Shown here piece by piece: positions 7,763-14,507 of a stretch of DNA of 19,255 nucleotides. The translations under genes and the position numbers were made by a program. The stretch spans positions 1 to 19,255 of the forward strand of contig NZ_CAKRDI010000044.1 of assembly GCF_934309415.1 (NCBI RefSeq). Direction: 5' to 3'. The notes under the pieces are model-generated. The model saw only the letters and a list, made by a program, of their open reading frames with translations, searched no databases and was not told the origin of the DNA. How positions within the stretch are numbered: the stretch's first letter is position 1; the number at the start of each line of letters is the position of its first letter. Source of the stretch: an uncultured Mediterraneibacter sp. GTDB taxonomy: Bacteria; Bacillota; Clostridia; Lachnospirales; Lachnospiraceae.

Positions 7763-7855
7763 CACTATCACAGGAAATCCATCATCAAAAATTTTCTTTC
7801 CACAATTATTAAACATAAAGAATACTGGTTTATGTCCATTCTGTAAGATAACACA

Positions 7856-7915
7856 AACCGGGCAGGAGATCCTTTATCACTGCTATTCTATGATAAAAGG
7901 ATTTTCTGCCCGGTT
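7856..7915 (-). terminator. Strong terminator hairpin after the Rpn gene
   Basis: AACCGGGCAG (7856-7865) pairs perfectly with CTGCCCGGTT (7906-7915). Inside it, ATCCTTTATCA pairs with TGATAAAAGGAT apart from one bulge, making a stem of more than 20 bp around an 11-nt loop. It starts 6 nt after the stop codon at 7922. The minus-strand tail is TTTGTGTT, only partly T-rich. It separates the Rpn gene from the CoA-transferase group. Confidence 0.75.
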
Positions 7916-7921
7916 ATTACT

Positions 7922-8770
7922 TTATGATAATCCCAGTTCTTTTAACAACTTCTCCTGATACTCAGAATCCGAAACGGCTTTCTCCAAATCTTCATTTCTT
8001 TCCTGTTCCAGCAAATATTTAATCAATTTGTTAATCTGTTCTTTTCCAATTTGCTCACCTTCATTTCGGCCTTCTGCATATGCTTCTTGCCTGTCTAGCT
8101 CTTTTTCTTCCCACTTCTGCATATATTTGATCTCCATTTCTTTGTCAGACTTGAGCCTGTTGATACGTTCATGCATCTGATGGATTCGTGTACTTTCACA
8201 CCCATTCACAACATTGTCAGTTGACTTCTCCATATATTTTAAAAGTTCTACCAATTCTGTACTAACTAATTCCGGATGTTTTCCATGACTGTTTAAAAAG
8301 ATTCTAGTTGCTCCGTCTTCCAGTTCTAACTCCTGAATTTCCTCACATTTCATTCGAAAAGTATATTGATACAGTTCATGACCAAACAAATCAAACGGCA
8401 TAATCATAATGACAATTACTGTGTTTAATGCATTAAAGTCAATGCTGCCTGGTGGCAATAAATTGGCATCTATCATCCCCTGATACAGTCTGCTTCTCTT
8501 CGGAAGATTTTTGGTATTTGTCCTTTGCGGTTCTGTATCATATACTACATCGTCTTCATCAATTGCATAAACATCCAATCTTACTTGACGCTTTTCTTTA
8601 GAACCTCTGCATTCCTTCTCTGTCTGTGGTGGATATTTTAATTGTGTGTCCTGTCCAAGAATGATATCCAGAAGCGTCTTCATATTCTCCTGGTCTTCCA
8701 TTGCCTCATCAAACAGAAACTTGTCCATCAGATTCAAATCTTTCAGTTTTCTTTTCTCTTTTGTTGCCAT
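7922..8770 (-). CDS. Rpn family PD-(D/E)XK nuclease / putative transposase
   Basis: 282-residue protein of the Rpn/PD-(D/E)XK transposase-like family, which is abundant and multi-copy in gut clostridia. The N-terminal LMDKFLFDEAMED and the following helix (residues 14-38) are the family opening. Nuclease core residues are visible as Asp66 in VRLDVYA and Glu80-Pro-Gln82 in YDTEPQRT, followed by the PKRSRLYQGMID stretch at 90-101. The C-terminal 70 residues are highly charged (MEIKYMQKWEEKELDRQEAYAEG), as in relatives. E. coli Rpn proteins promote RecA-independent recombination, and DNA cleavage is the expected activity; whether this copy is mobile is unknown. It appears intact. AAAGGAG lies 6 nt before the ATG. 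It stands alone, with a strong terminator behind it and repeat elements in front. Confidence 0.85.
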   Translation of the reverse strand: MATKEKRKLKDLNLMDKFLFDEAMEDQENMKTLLDIILGQDTQLKYPPQTEKECRGSKEKRQVRLDVYAIDEDDVVYDTEPQRTNTKNLPKRSRLYQGMIDANLLPPGSIDFNALNTVIVIMIMPFDLFGHELYQYTFRMKCEEIQELELEDGATRIFLNSHGKHPELVSTELVELLKYMEKSTDNVVNGCESTRIHQMHERINRLKSDKEMEIKYMQKWEEKELDRQEAYAEGRNEGEQIGKEQINKLIKYLLEQERNEDLEKAVSDSEYQEKLLKELGLS

Positions 8771-8824
8771 AGTTACTCCTTTCCTTCCCAGATAAATCTG
8801 CGTTTAGAAAAGAAGTTACACAGC

Positions 8825-8900
8825 ATGTCTTAAAATTCATTCCGGCAAAATCTCCCACAAATTGTGGTATACATCTTACAGAACGCATTTTTAAGACACA
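8825..8900. repeat. Inverted-repeat element, family 2, copy 2
   Basis: ATGTCTTAAAATTCATTCC at the left and GCATTTTTAAGACACA (8885-8900) at the right are imperfect inverted ends around a small hairpin, CCACAA...TTGTGG near 8855-8867. It shares its plan and many words with 4061-4141, and the similarity seems to continue to ATCATTAG on the right in both copies. It sits 55 bp upstream of the Rpn gene start. No protein is evident. Confidence 0.55.
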
Positions 8901-9171
8901 TTCTAAGCTTTCTATCATTAGATTAACATATACTCTCACTTCATTCCAGTGTATAAAGAAAACTTCACTTCATTTTCTGTTAAATAAGATTCATCTGTCC
9001 ACTTACCATTACTTTGGAATTAATGCCGATACTTTCTGGCTCCGAAAATAATTGAAATTAATATAGATCCTTGTTGCAGGCGATTAGAACTATCAACTGC
9101 GTGTAAATAGAATAACATAATAGGATTTTAAACTCAAGAAATTTTGAATGACCTGGAATAACACTTAAAAA
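8901..9171. other. Intergenic stretch without recognised content
   Basis: This AT-rich stretch lies between repeat copies upstream of the Rpn gene. I see no open reading frame with a ribosome binding site, no RNA gene and no clear promoter pair. Confidence 0.5.
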
Positions 9172-9204
9172 ATTACTGTTCACAGCATAGCTGCAAACAG
9201 TAAC
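9172..9204. repeat. GTTACTGTTCAC-type hairpin repeat, family 1, copy 1
   Basis: ATTACTGTTCACAG (9172-9185), loop CATAG, CTGCAAACAGTAAC (9191-9204): a 14-bp stem with 2 internal mismatches plus one at the end. Stem length, 5-nt loop and sequence match the hairpin at 14475-14507 read on the opposite strand (CACAG[A/C]ATAGCTG[C/T]AAACAGTAAC), which shows this is a dispersed repeat. It lies 40 bp beyond the YjiH terminator. Confidence 0.65.
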
Positions 9205-9244
9205 CTTAAAAACTCTGTTACTTGCTTCAATAAATACATTTTTG

Positions 9245-9290
9245 CAAAAAATCAGACCGTTCCTAAACTGAACATTTTAGAAACAGTCTG
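9245..9290 (-). terminator. Rho-independent terminator after the YjiH-like gene
   Basis: On the minus strand a 15-bp stem (CAGACTGTTTCTAAA with TTTAGGAACGGTCTG, two G-T pairs; plus-strand arms 9253-9267 and 9276-9290) is followed by ATTTTTT. It lies 17 nt after the stop at 9307 and has every mark of an intrinsic terminator. It ends the aminotransferase-dehydrogenase-YjiH group. Confidence 0.88.
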
Positions 9291-9306
9291 CCTTTTTCAT
9301 TTTTTA

Positions 9307-10653
9307 TTATAATCCAATTATATTAGCAAACACCACAATCATCGGAATCGCCAGAATCGTTCTCTCAAGGAAAATAACCAGCAGTTTCCAAAAATTCAGT
9401 GGGATTTCACTCTTAATAATAATCGTTCCAACCTCTGTCAGATAGATAATCCGAACAAGTGACAGGACACCGACTACAAATTTAGTCTTCACAGACACAA
9501 GTCCTACCGACAGAAGTGCCGGAATAAACATGTCGGTGAATCCAACCAGTGTTGCAGGTGCTGCCGCAAATGCCTCCGGCACACCAAGTACATTCAGGTA
9601 CATTCCCATTGGATAAGAGATCCATTTAAAAAATGGTGTGTAAGTAGCAATCATCAACGCAATTGTTCCCCAGGAAACTACGATCGGAATCAAGTCAAAG
9701 AACATACCAACCATAACTTCCAGGCCACTCTCTCCAACCGTCTTTGCCGTGAACTTTTCTGCACGTCTGCAGCTCATTTCCAAAGCATGGGCAATCATTC
9801 CCTTTTCCTGCGGAATGTCTTCATTAATCTGTTTTCCCACAGCCTCGCGATAAGTATTTGGAACTGTGCAGATTGGTGGAATTCTTGCAATAATCACTGC
9901 CAGAATAATTCCCACCAGACAGATACACAGATAAAATGGCGGGAAAATATTTGCAATACCCATTGTATCTGCAACCATCAGACAAAACGGAATCGATACA
10001 AGAGAAAAGTTTGTCATAATAAATCCCGCTTCTCTCTTTGTATAGTATCCTTTCATGTACTGCTCACGTGTCAGAATAACCGCTGCATTTGATGCTCCAA
10101 ACCAGGAAGCAATCAGATCCACAGATGCTCTTCCCGGCACATGGAATAATGGACGCACAACCGGTCTTGCGATCACACCAAGAAATTCCATAATTCCGCA
10201 GTCTGTCAGAAATGGTAATATGAAACTGAATGCGATTACAATGCTGAACAAAGTTCCACACAGATCCACGATTGTTGCTCCAGTATCTGCTGAAATCACC
10301 TGCTCCGGTCCAATCTTAAATACAACCAGAACCACAAAAACTGCTCCAATGATCTTAGATCCCAGATATAATGGCGTGGTAGAAAATGCTCTGGACAGAT
10401 AATGATTCTTTCTGATCCAATCCGGCTTAGCAAAATAATCATATAGACTCAGAACTGCTGACACAATCAGCATTACCATAATAATATACGGAAGGCTCAC
10501 TCCAAACAGCCCTTTAATCCAACTCTTCAAAAAATCCAACAACGTTGTAAATGATTCTCCCTGCGGAATTGGTACCAAAAACATCAGGATACCAAACGCA
10601 GAACCTAGTAAGAATTTAAATAAATTCTTAGGTGTTACATATGTTTTTTCCAT
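9307..10653 (-). CDS. YjiH family Gate-domain (nucleoside-recognition) membrane protein
   Basis: 448-residue polytopic membrane protein, about 10 hydrophobic segments, matching the YjiH family of two-Gate-domain proteins in length and order. The first Gate-like half covers about residues 135-270 with FLTDCGIMEFLGV and GRASVDLIASWFGASNAA. The second begins around 320 (GLEVMVGMFFDLIPIVVSWG) and contains GFTDMFIPALL. These proteins are thought to transport or gate small solutes, but no substrate is established. The start at 10653 is chosen because AAGGAGG lies 5 nt upstream; an in-frame ATG at 10671 overlaps that ribosome binding site. It follows the dehydrogenase gene by 173 bp on the same strand and ends at a clear terminator, so it is the likely last gene of that operon and may move its substrate or product. 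Inference only. Confidence 0.83.
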   Translation of the reverse strand: MEKTYVTPKNLFKFLLGSAFGILMFLVPIPQGESFTTLLDFLKSWIKGLFGVSLPYIIMVMLIVSAVLSLYDYFAKPDWIRKNHYLSRAFSTTPLYLGSKIIGAVFVVLVVFKIGPEQVISADTGATIVDLCGTLFSIVIAFSFILPFLTDCGIMEFLGVIARPVVRPLFHVPGRASVDLIASWFGASNAAVILTREQYMKGYYTKREAGFIMTNFSLVSIPFCLMVADTMGIANIFPPFYLCICLVGIILAVIIARIPPICTVPNTYREAVGKQINEDIPQEKGMIAHALEMSCRRAEKFTAKTVGESGLEVMVGMFFDLIPIVVSWGTIALMIATYTPFFKWISYPMGMYLNVLGVPEAFAAAPATLVGFTDMFIPALLSVGLVSVKTKFVVGVLSLVRIIYLTEVGTIIIKSEIPLNFWKLLVIFLERTILAIPMIVVFANIIGL

Positions 10654-10713
10654 CTTCTCCTCCTTTATCATTCATATCTGCTCATTTTATAATCAGCAAT
10701 TTACTTCTTTATT

Positions 10714-10727
10714 TTAAATCGCTTTCA
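10714..10727 (-). promoter_or_regulatory. Weak cre-like sequence upstream of the YjiH-like gene
   Basis: TGAAAGCGATTTAA on the minus strand matches 12 of 14 positions of the cre consensus, failing at the Y after CG and at the conserved C near the end. It lies 61 nt before the start codon. It could be chance in AT-rich DNA. Confidence 0.2.
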
Positions 10728-10766
10728 CAGAAAAAACATTTCATTTAAAACATGCTTCTTTCCCAC

Positions 10767-10812
10767 ACACTCCAGAGCGTGTCTTAAAAAGTGCTTTTTT
10801 CAAAAAACTTTG
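10767..10812. repeat. Possible partial copy of repeat family 2
   Basis: GAGCGTGTCTTAAAAAGTGC resembles the minus-strand end of the copy at 8825-8900 (TGTGTCTTAAAAATGCG), and the following AT-rich bases have a short AGTGCTTTTTT/AAAAAACTTTGC symmetry. It directly follows the stop of the dehydrogenase gene. Only one end of the element is recognisable. Confidence 0.35.
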
Positions 10813-10826
10813 CAGATTCTCGATAA

Positions 10827-11978
10827 CTACAATTCTTCTACTTTGCAAAATGCATCATATATCATCTCTTCTGTCACTTCATAAGGGATATGTTCCATAT
10901 CTGGCCCTGTCACAGTCTCTTTCAATACTGCTGCCAGCGCTTCACGCTCCATCGGTGCTCCCATCTCAGCAAGGGTGGTACGGATTCCAAGTTTCTGAAG
11001 AAAGTCTTTCATTTCCTTTGCTTTCTCTTCTTCTCCATCCACCATCAACTGAACAAGAACTCCATACGCTACAACATCGCCATGAAGATTTTCCTCTTCA
11101 AATTCCGGAAGCAGAACTAATCCATAATAAACGGAATGTGCAATGGCACAATTATACTCATCCAATACAAGCAGAGATACAAGACCGGTGCTCACGATAT
11201 TGGCAAGAACTGCCTGCTCCAGAGCATCTCCTGCCTTATTTTCTCTGCACTCTTTCAATGCATCTACTGCATACTCTCGAAGCGGAAGATAACACATATT
11301 GCTGATCTCACGTCCCAGTGCAGAACTGTGTTTCAGCCTGTCCCCTCTTGCTGCGAAATGACATTCAAAATATTTTCCCAACGTATCGCCAATACCTGCT
11401 CTCAGATAACGCTCCGGTGCTGCTGCAATAATCTCTGTGTTAATAAAGCTGTGTCTTGCCGGTTTGTCAAAGAAATAAAAGCTGTCAAAATTTCCATCTT
11501 CTTTATACACAACAGACAATGCAGTTGTCGCTGCACAGGTTGCTGCAATTGTTGGGAATGTAAAAACCGGAAGTCCGGCTTTCTCTGCTGTTCCCTTCGC
11601 AGTATCAAGAGCTTTCCCACCGCCCATTCCAAAGATCATCTCAGCACCACACTGCTTCGCATACACTGCAAGTTCTTCCATCCGTGCATAAGTACAGTCT
11701 GTTCCAAACAGGACCGTATCTACAAGCACAATCTGCTTTTGATTTTTCTCAACTTCAGGCTCGCGCTCATCAACTGATTTTCTACTCACACCGCTCTCAT
11801 CTGTAATCGAATCACTTTTTATTTCTAATGCCCTTAGAAGTTTTTCTTTTCCTGCCTTAAGCGCCAGTTCACCACCGATCAAAAGTGCCTTCGTTCCATA
11901 ACGGTTGCATACTTCACTCACATTTTCATATGCGTCTGTCCCAATCGTATAATTTGCAAAATTTACTGAATATGTCAT
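10827..11978 (-). CDS. Iron-containing alcohol dehydrogenase family (GldA/HcxA-like) oxidoreductase
   Basis: 383-residue cytosolic metal-dependent NAD(P)(H) dehydrogenase of the glycerol-dehydrogenase-like branch. The nucleotide-binding GMGGGKALDTAK is at 117-128. The three expected metal ligands are Asp198 (GIGDTLGKYFE), His281 (AIAHSVYYG) and His299 (LHGDVVAYG). TFPTIAATCAATTALSVVY (140-158) is the usual strand after the cofactor site. E. coli HcxA (YbdH), a 2-oxo-acid reductase, is similarly encoded beside a PLP aminotransferase (YbdL). Here the gene begins 1 nt after the aminotransferase stop, with AGGAG 10 nt upstream inside that gene. Together they could convert an amino acid to its 2-hydroxy acid. 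A charged stretch at about residues 56-81 appears to be an insertion compared with relatives of about 360 residues. Glycerol dehydrogenase is the main alternative. Confidence 0.87.
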   Translation of the reverse strand: MTYSVNFANYTIGTDAYENVSEVCNRYGTKALLIGGELALKAGKEKLLRALEIKSDSITDESGVSRKSVDEREPEVEKNQKQIVLVDTVLFGTDCTYARMEELAVYAKQCGAEMIFGMGGGKALDTAKGTAEKAGLPVFTFPTIAATCAATTALSVVYKEDGNFDSFYFFDKPARHSFINTEIIAAAPERYLRAGIGDTLGKYFECHFAARGDRLKHSSALGREISNMCYLPLREYAVDALKECRENKAGDALEQAVLANIVSTGLVSLLVLDEYNCAIAHSVYYGLVLLPEFEEENLHGDVVAYGVLVQLMVDGEEEKAKEMKDFLQKLGIRTTLAEMGAPMEREALAAVLKETVTGPDMEHIPYEVTEEMIYDAFCKVEEL

Positions 11979-11979
11979 C

Positions 11980-13155
11980 TTACAGCAGCTCCTTTAATTT
12001 CTTCAAACGGGCAAGTGCCTCATCAATTGTTTTCTCTTCTCTTGCAAAATGAAGACGAATCAGGTTGTTCACTTCCTCGCGGAAGAAACTGGATCCCGGA
12101 ACAGCAGCTACACCGATATTTTTGATCATCCACTCACAGAACTCCAGATCTGTATAGCCTGCAAACTGCGGAAGATCCAGGAATTCCTGAATGTCAATCA
12201 TAACAAAATATGTTCCCTGCGGTACGTTATGTTTCAGACCGATCTCATCCAGACCGTTCAGAAAATGTTCTCTTTTCTTTGTATACAATGCAAGAAGGTT
12301 TTCATAATAAGATTCCGGAAATTCCAGTCCTACAACTGCTGCCTCCTGAAGTGGCGCTGCTGCTCCGACTGTCAGGAAATCATGGACTTTCTTCGCTCCC
12401 TCGATCACTTCTTCCGGTCCGATCAGATATCCCAGTCTCCATCCTGTAATAGAATATGTCTTGGAAAGTGAATTACAGGTGATCGTATGCTCATACATCC
12501 CCGGAAGAGATGCCATGCAGACATGCTCATTCGGTGCATACACCATATGCTCATACACTTCATCTGTCACAACAAATCCATCATATTTCACAGCCAGCTC
12601 ACCAATCTGAGTCAGTTCTTCTCTTGTAAATACTTTTCCACAAGGATTAGACGGATTACATACGATAATCGCCTTTGCTCCTGCTTTGAATCCTTCCTCT
12701 ACCAGATTAATATCAAATTCATAAGTCGGTGGTACAAGTGGAATGTAGATTGGCTCTGCGCCGGACAGAATCGCATCTGCACCATAATTCTCATAAAACG
12801 GGGAAAATACCATTACCTTGTCTCCCGGATTACAGATTGTCATCATAGCACTCATCATTGCTTCTGTTCCACCACAAGTCACTACGATTTCTGTTTCCGG
12901 ATTAATCTCTCTTCCAATTGCTTTTCCCTGTTTCTTTGCAAGCGCTTCTCTGAAGTTCTCCGCACCAAATGTAATGGAATACTGATGAGGTCCCTCATAA
13001 GCCACTTTCGCCAGCGCATCTAAAATTTCCTTCGGAGGATCAAAATCCGGAAATCCCTGAGACAAATTGATCGCTCCATATTCATCGCTGATTCTTGTCA
13101 TACGACGGATTACCGAATCCGTAAATGTATTTACTCTATCACTTAATTTGGGCAT
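11980..13155 (-). CDS. PLP-dependent class I/II aminotransferase
   Basis: 391-residue fold-type I aminotransferase of the kynurenine/glutamine-transaminase-like group (methionine aminotransferase YbdL, PatA and similar). The PLP lysine is Lys232 in NSLSKTYSITGWRLGY. Other cofactor contacts are Asp198 and Tyr201 in TDEVYE, NPSNPCGK at 167-174, Arg240 and the substrate-carboxylate arginine in NLIRLHFA near the C-terminus. LSQGFPDFDPP at 31-41 is the typical N-terminal motif of this group. It is cytosolic and transfers the amino group from a (probably hydrophobic, aromatic or sulfur) amino acid to a 2-oxo acid. AAAGGAAG lies about 10 nt before the ATG. It is the first gene of a likely operon with the dehydrogenase 1 nt downstream; the shared upstream region carries a MerR-type promoter. 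Exact amino acid unassigned. Confidence 0.92.
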   Translation of the reverse strand: MPKLSDRVNTFTDSVIRRMTRISDEYGAINLSQGFPDFDPPKEILDALAKVAYEGPHQYSITFGAENFREALAKKQGKAIGREINPETEIVVTCGGTEAMMSAMMTICNPGDKVMVFSPFYENYGADAILSGAEPIYIPLVPPTYEFDINLVEEGFKAGAKAIIVCNPSNPCGKVFTREELTQIGELAVKYDGFVVTDEVYEHMVYAPNEHVCMASLPGMYEHTITCNSLSKTYSITGWRLGYLIGPEEVIEGAKKVHDFLTVGAAAPLQEAAVVGLEFPESYYENLLALYTKKREHFLNGLDEIGLKHNVPQGTYFVMIDIQEFLDLPQFAGYTDLEFCEWMIKNIGVAAVPGSSFFREEVNNLIRLHFAREEKTIDEALARLKKLKELL

Positions 13156-13203
13156 AATTTTTTTACTTCCTTTCTTTAGCTCACTTTATAACATTTCATT
13201 CCC

Positions 13204-13329
13204 GTTTACTGTTCACACATTGACTAGCTTAAAGAATACTCACTTTTGCCTGAATATATCTCGTCTCATCATTAAAGACGATTCAAAACAAGAAAATCTT
13301 TCTTCTCACAGACACTGTAAACAGTAACG
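13204..13329. repeat. GTTACTGTTCAC-bounded element, family 1, copy 2 (degenerate)
   Basis: The left end GTTTACTGTTCACA (13204-13217) and the right end TGTAAACAGTAAC (13316-13328) are inverted repeats (11 of 12 shared positions in the core). Inside, TGAATATATCTCG (13251-13263), then TCGTCT...AGACGATTC, parallels TGAATGTATCTCG...GGCGATTC of the copy at 14366-14507. The small hairpin TCGTCT/AGACGA at 13261-13281 remains. It lies in what would be the 5' leader of the aminotransferase operon. No short gene is visible on either strand here. Confidence 0.55.
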
Positions 13330-13373
13330 TAACACCTTCCTAATTTCAATTTTTACATTTTCGACTCTTTTTC

Positions 13374-13402
13374 TTGTTTTCTCTCAAAAACATCTATATA
13401 AT
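13374..13402 (+). promoter_or_regulatory. Promoter of the merR-type gene
   Basis: TTGTTT (13374-13379), 17-nt spacer, TATAAT (13397-13402), predicting a start of transcription near 13409 and a short leader before the ATG at 13446. The dyad at 13407-13423 then overlaps the transcription start, consistent with autorepression by its own product. Confidence 0.6.
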
Positions 13403-13428
13403 AAAGTATACCGTTACGGTATAGTCAA
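13398..13428 (-). promoter_or_regulatory. MerR-type promoter with dyad operator, divergent
   Basis: On the minus strand TTGACT (13428-13423), a 19-nt spacer and TATTAT (13403-13398). The spacer holds a perfect inverted repeat TATACCG-TTA-CGGTATA (13407-13423 on the plus strand). A 19-bp spacer filled by a dyad is the hallmark of promoters that MerR-family proteins activate by distorting DNA; the -35 TTGACT is also used at the bmr promoter. It points toward the aminotransferase gene, about 240 nt away. Confidence 0.72.
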
Positions 13429-13445
13429 GAAAGGAATGAATATTT

Positions 13446-14324
13446 ATGCAGAAATTTAATACTCCATGCATAAAAACAGGGGATTTTGCAAAATTATGCG
13501 GAACAAACAAACGAACTCTGATTCACTATGATGAGATTGGAATTTTCAAGCCTGCTTATACAGATGACCGTGGCTATCGTTATTACAGCGAAAGTCAGTT
13601 TGACGTGTTTTTTACAATTACCTGCCTGAAAGAACTTGGCATGCCACTAAAGGAAATTGGGAACTTTCTTAATCACCGTAATCCGCAGGCATTAAAACAG
13701 CTTCTCCTTGAACAGGAAGAAAAGATTAAAAAAGAAGAGGAACGGCTTCACAAAATTAAAGAAGTTGTTGAAACAAAACTTTCCCTTGTCTCTCTTCAGG
13801 AAAATTTATTAAAGGAACAGACTGAAGACATCTCAAAAGAAAAGTATTTCTTTCATTCTGGAAGTACAGACGGAAGAATTTTTCTTGAAAACACGCCGGA
13901 AGAATACCTGCTTCTCAGTGAGCCGCTTCATACAAATAACCATGAACAGATTATCCAGACTCTTTGCCGTCATATTGGCTACTGTAATCACCACAATCTG
14001 AATGCCGGACATCCTTATGGTGCCATGTTAGACGTTACAGAACTTCGTAAAAAACGTCTGGATACTTATGCTTACTTTTTTATCAAAGTCATTGACCGAC
14101 CAGAAGAACCTTCTTTTCATATCAAGCCTGCCGGGAATTATGCAGTTGCATACCTGCAAGGGGATTATTACGATTCAGAATACACTTATAAAAGATTATT
14201 TGAATGGATTGACCGGAATCATTTTAAGACAGGAGAATACTCATACAAAGAAGCCGTGATCGATGAACTGACCACAGCCTCTTCTGATGAATACCTTACC
14301 AAGATATCAGTGCAAATATTGTAA
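13446..14324 (+). CDS. MerR family transcriptional regulator with effector-binding domain
   Basis: 292-residue BmrR-like regulator. Residues 10-78 are the MerR winged helix-turn-helix: KTGDFAKLCGTNKRTLIHYDEIGI, DDRGYRYYSESQFD and LKELGMPLKEIG. A charged helix at about 83-120 is the dimerising coiled coil. Residues from about 130 to the end resemble a GyrI-like/SOUL effector-binding domain (YLLLSEPLH, AGNYAVAYLQGDYYDS). Such proteins sense hydrophobic or cationic ligands and turn on divergent genes, and often themselves. AAGGA is 10 nt before the ATG. It is divergent from the aminotransferase-dehydrogenase-YjiH genes and shares with them a dyad-containing promoter region, so those genes are its most likely targets. 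It has no cysteines placed like the metal sensors' ligands, so an organic effector is likely. Confidence 0.9.
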   Translation: MQKFNTPCIKTGDFAKLCGTNKRTLIHYDEIGIFKPAYTDDRGYRYYSESQFDVFFTITCLKELGMPLKEIGNFLNHRNPQALKQLLLEQEEKIKKEEERLHKIKEVVETKLSLVSLQENLLKEQTEDISKEKYFFHSGSTDGRIFLENTPEEYLLLSEPLHTNNHEQIIQTLCRHIGYCNHHNLNAGHPYGAMLDVTELRKKRLDTYAYFFIKVIDRPEEPSFHIKPAGNYAVAYLQGDYYDSEYTYKRLFEWIDRNHFKTGEYSYKEAVIDELTTASSDEYLTKISVQIL

Positions 14325-14365
14325 ACTGTCACGCTCCTGTGCTATCTTTCTCTGTACTGTTTCTA

Positions 14366-14507
14366 TTACTGTTCACTCCCATGTCAATCACTTCGCTGAT
14401 TGGCATGGAGGATGCACGTATTGTCTTGAATGTATCTCGCCCATCGCCAAAGGCGATTCTAAATGGCGAGATACGTTACTGTTTACAGCTATTCTGTGAA
14501 CAGTAAC
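14366..14507. repeat. GTTACTGTTCAC-bounded triple-hairpin element, family 1, copy 3
   Basis: A 142-bp element bounded by TTACTGTTCAC (14366-14376) and GTGAACAGTAAC (14496-14507). It folds into three successive strong hairpins. H1: CCATGTCAATCA (14379-14390) with TGATTGGCATGG (14397-14408). H2: GTATCTCGCC (14432-14441) with GGCGAGATAC (14465-14474), enclosing ATCGCC-AAA-GGCGAT. H3: GTTACTGTTTACAG (14475-14488) with CTGTGAACAGTAAC (14494-14507). It sits between two converging genes and overlaps the 3' end of the araC-like gene. It could be a MITE-like mobile repeat, a structured RNA or a bidirectional terminator. Related copies lie at 13204-13329 and 9172-9204. Confidence 0.7.

Noticed and set aside
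13160..13395. Short leader peptide or small gene before the aminotransferase
   Set aside because: Minus-strand frames here give only 7-15 codon peptides without a ribosome binding site or repeated regulatory codons.
14366..14507. CRISPR array
   Set aside because: The repeated words are inverted hairpin arms, not direct repeats with unique spacers of equal length.
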